DNA from: CAYPHY01 sp964410625
Lineage (GTDB): Bacteria > Chloroflexota > Anaerolineae > Promineifilales > Promineifilaceae
Direction: 5' to 3'
Assembly (NCBI GenBank): GCA_964410625.1
Contig: CAYPHY010000042.1
Span: forward strand, 1-42,078
DNA: 42,078 nt
Below are positions 41,536 through 42,078 of the stretch, piece after piece. A program made the translations under genes and the position numbers. Numbering within the stretch: the first letter of the stretch is position 1; each line of letters begins with the position of its first letter. The notes beneath the pieces were generated by a model that was not told the DNA's origin, searched no databases, and saw nothing but the letters and a program-made list of their open reading frames with translations.

Positions 41536-41916
41536 CTATGGCAACAACTGGCGAATCTGCGACAACAATGCCGCCCAACCGGCCCCCTTATCTACAAAGC
41601 CATCCGCCCCGGCCGCCCACGCCCGCTGTTTGCTGGCCGGGTCACAATGTACGGTTAGAAAGACGATCAACGGCGGCCGTTCCATCCCCTTCAACATCCG
41701 GCAGACATCATAACCGCTGCGGCGCGGCATCTCTACATCCAATACCACGACGTCAGGATGTAATAATTCTGCATTCACGACGGCCGCTTCCCCATCCCCC
41801 GCTTCACCGACAACCGTCAATTCGGCCGCATCCTCAAACACCCAGCGCAACGCCTGGCGCACGGCCGCGACATCATCCACAATTAAAACGCGATAAGCAC
41901 TTTGTTCATGTACCAT
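41536..41916 (-). CDS. Stand-alone response-regulator receiver
   Basis: A single receiver domain of 126 residues without an output domain. The acidic pair is in LIVDDVAAVRQAL, the phospho-acceptor Asp in VVVLDVEMPRRSG, Thr in VFLTVH and Lys in GFVDKGAG. The sequence resembles the N-terminal half of NarL-type regulators, but a stop follows ALLSQIRQLLP, so it is either a CheY/Spo0F-like shuttle or a truncated regulator. The start at 41916 (MVHEQSAYRV) is chosen; a GTG two codons upstream is possible. No kinase is nearby. Confidence 0.88.
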   Translation of the reverse strand: MVHEQSAYRVLIVDDVAAVRQALRWVFEDAAELTVVGEAGDGEAAVVNAELLHPDVVVLDVEMPRRSGYDVCRMLKGMERPPLIVFLTVHCDPASKQRAWAAGADGFVDKGAGWAALLSQIRQLLP

Positions 41917-41997
41917 ACCCACTAAGCATACGCCATACCCGCCACCCTTACCGCACGCCGAAGTCAGCCACTCCTCCTAACTTTCGTCATATGCAAG

Positions 41998-42078
41998 AAT
42001 GAGGGATGAGGGATGAGGGATGGGGGATGAGGGATGAGGGATGAGGGATGAGGGATGAGGGATGAGGGATGAGGGATG
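41998..42078. repeat. Heptamer tandem repeats at the window's right edge
   Basis: About eleven tandem copies of GAGGGAT with a single G substitution (GGGGGAT) near 42021 run to the end of the window. Like the left edge, the window breaks inside a 7-bp array, which fits an assembly contig ending at repeats. Confidence 0.92.

Overview
The window reads as a stretch of chromosome from a moderately GC-rich bacterium, most likely a Chloroflexota (Anaerolineae/Caldilineae-like). This is an inference. It rests on lipoproteins with Pro/Glu linkers, a MacB-type efflux operon with its own two-component system, DUF433-DUF5615 modules, a fused FtcD-type enzyme, and dense families of 7-bp intergenic repeats. 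No rRNA, tRNA, CRISPR array, phage gene or intact insertion sequence was seen.

Layout. 1-4.3 kb: a fused formimidoyltransferase/cyclodeaminase, an M23 peptidase-like lipoprotein, and an ARMT1-like (DUF89) protein on the other strand. 4.4-12.8 kb: a carbohydrate uptake locus, all on the + strand. It holds a LacI-family repressor with a self-operator pair exactly placed on its promoter, a lipoprotein sugar-binding protein, two permeases, an ATPase and a GH13 phosphorylase-like enzyme. Genes run close together, but several gaps are filled with heptamer repeats that fold back on themselves. 12.9-20.3 kb: an efflux/sensing block on the minus strand, in transcription order response regulator, terminator, HlyD-like adaptor, MacB-like ATPase, FtsX/MacB-like permease, anchored unknown protein, histidine kinase. 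Two related two-helix membrane proteins of fewer than 60 residues lie on the + strand at its two borders. 20.3-23.0 kb: a GH31 glycosidase. 23.3-31.3 kb: a DUF104 antitoxin remnant, a receiver-like/DUF309 protein, uvrB with a Gram-positive-type SOS box on its promoter, then mutS2 flanked by two DUF433-DUF5615 (PIN-like) modules, and a haloalkane dehalogenase. 31.5-39.2 kb: a cell-surface polysaccharide group with two polytopic GT-C glycosyltransferases, a Wzt/TagH-like export ATPase, a secreted clan GH-A-type hydrolase and a GT2 enzyme. 39.7-41.9 kb: a sorbosone-dehydrogenase-like beta-propeller, a DUF4160 gene pair and a lone receiver protein.

The strongest unexplained signals are repeat-based or architectural. 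(1) Heptamer tandem repeats fill many intergenic gaps and both window ends, and also run in frame through three or four conserved genes (ftcD, GH31, mutS2, the 3' end of the MacB ATPase). (2) The palindrome CGGCCG is about tenfold enriched in genes, like a HIP1 element. (3) A pair of REP-like hairpins has conserved GTAG feet and loop but compensated stems. (4) A MalF-type permease carries two SH3b-like domains in its first extracytoplasmic loop. (5) A paralogous pair of tiny membrane proteins brackets the efflux/sensor block. (6) mutS2 sits between two toxin-antitoxin-like modules.

All calls are from reading the sequence and knowledge of families. No similarity search, structure prediction or alignment could be run.
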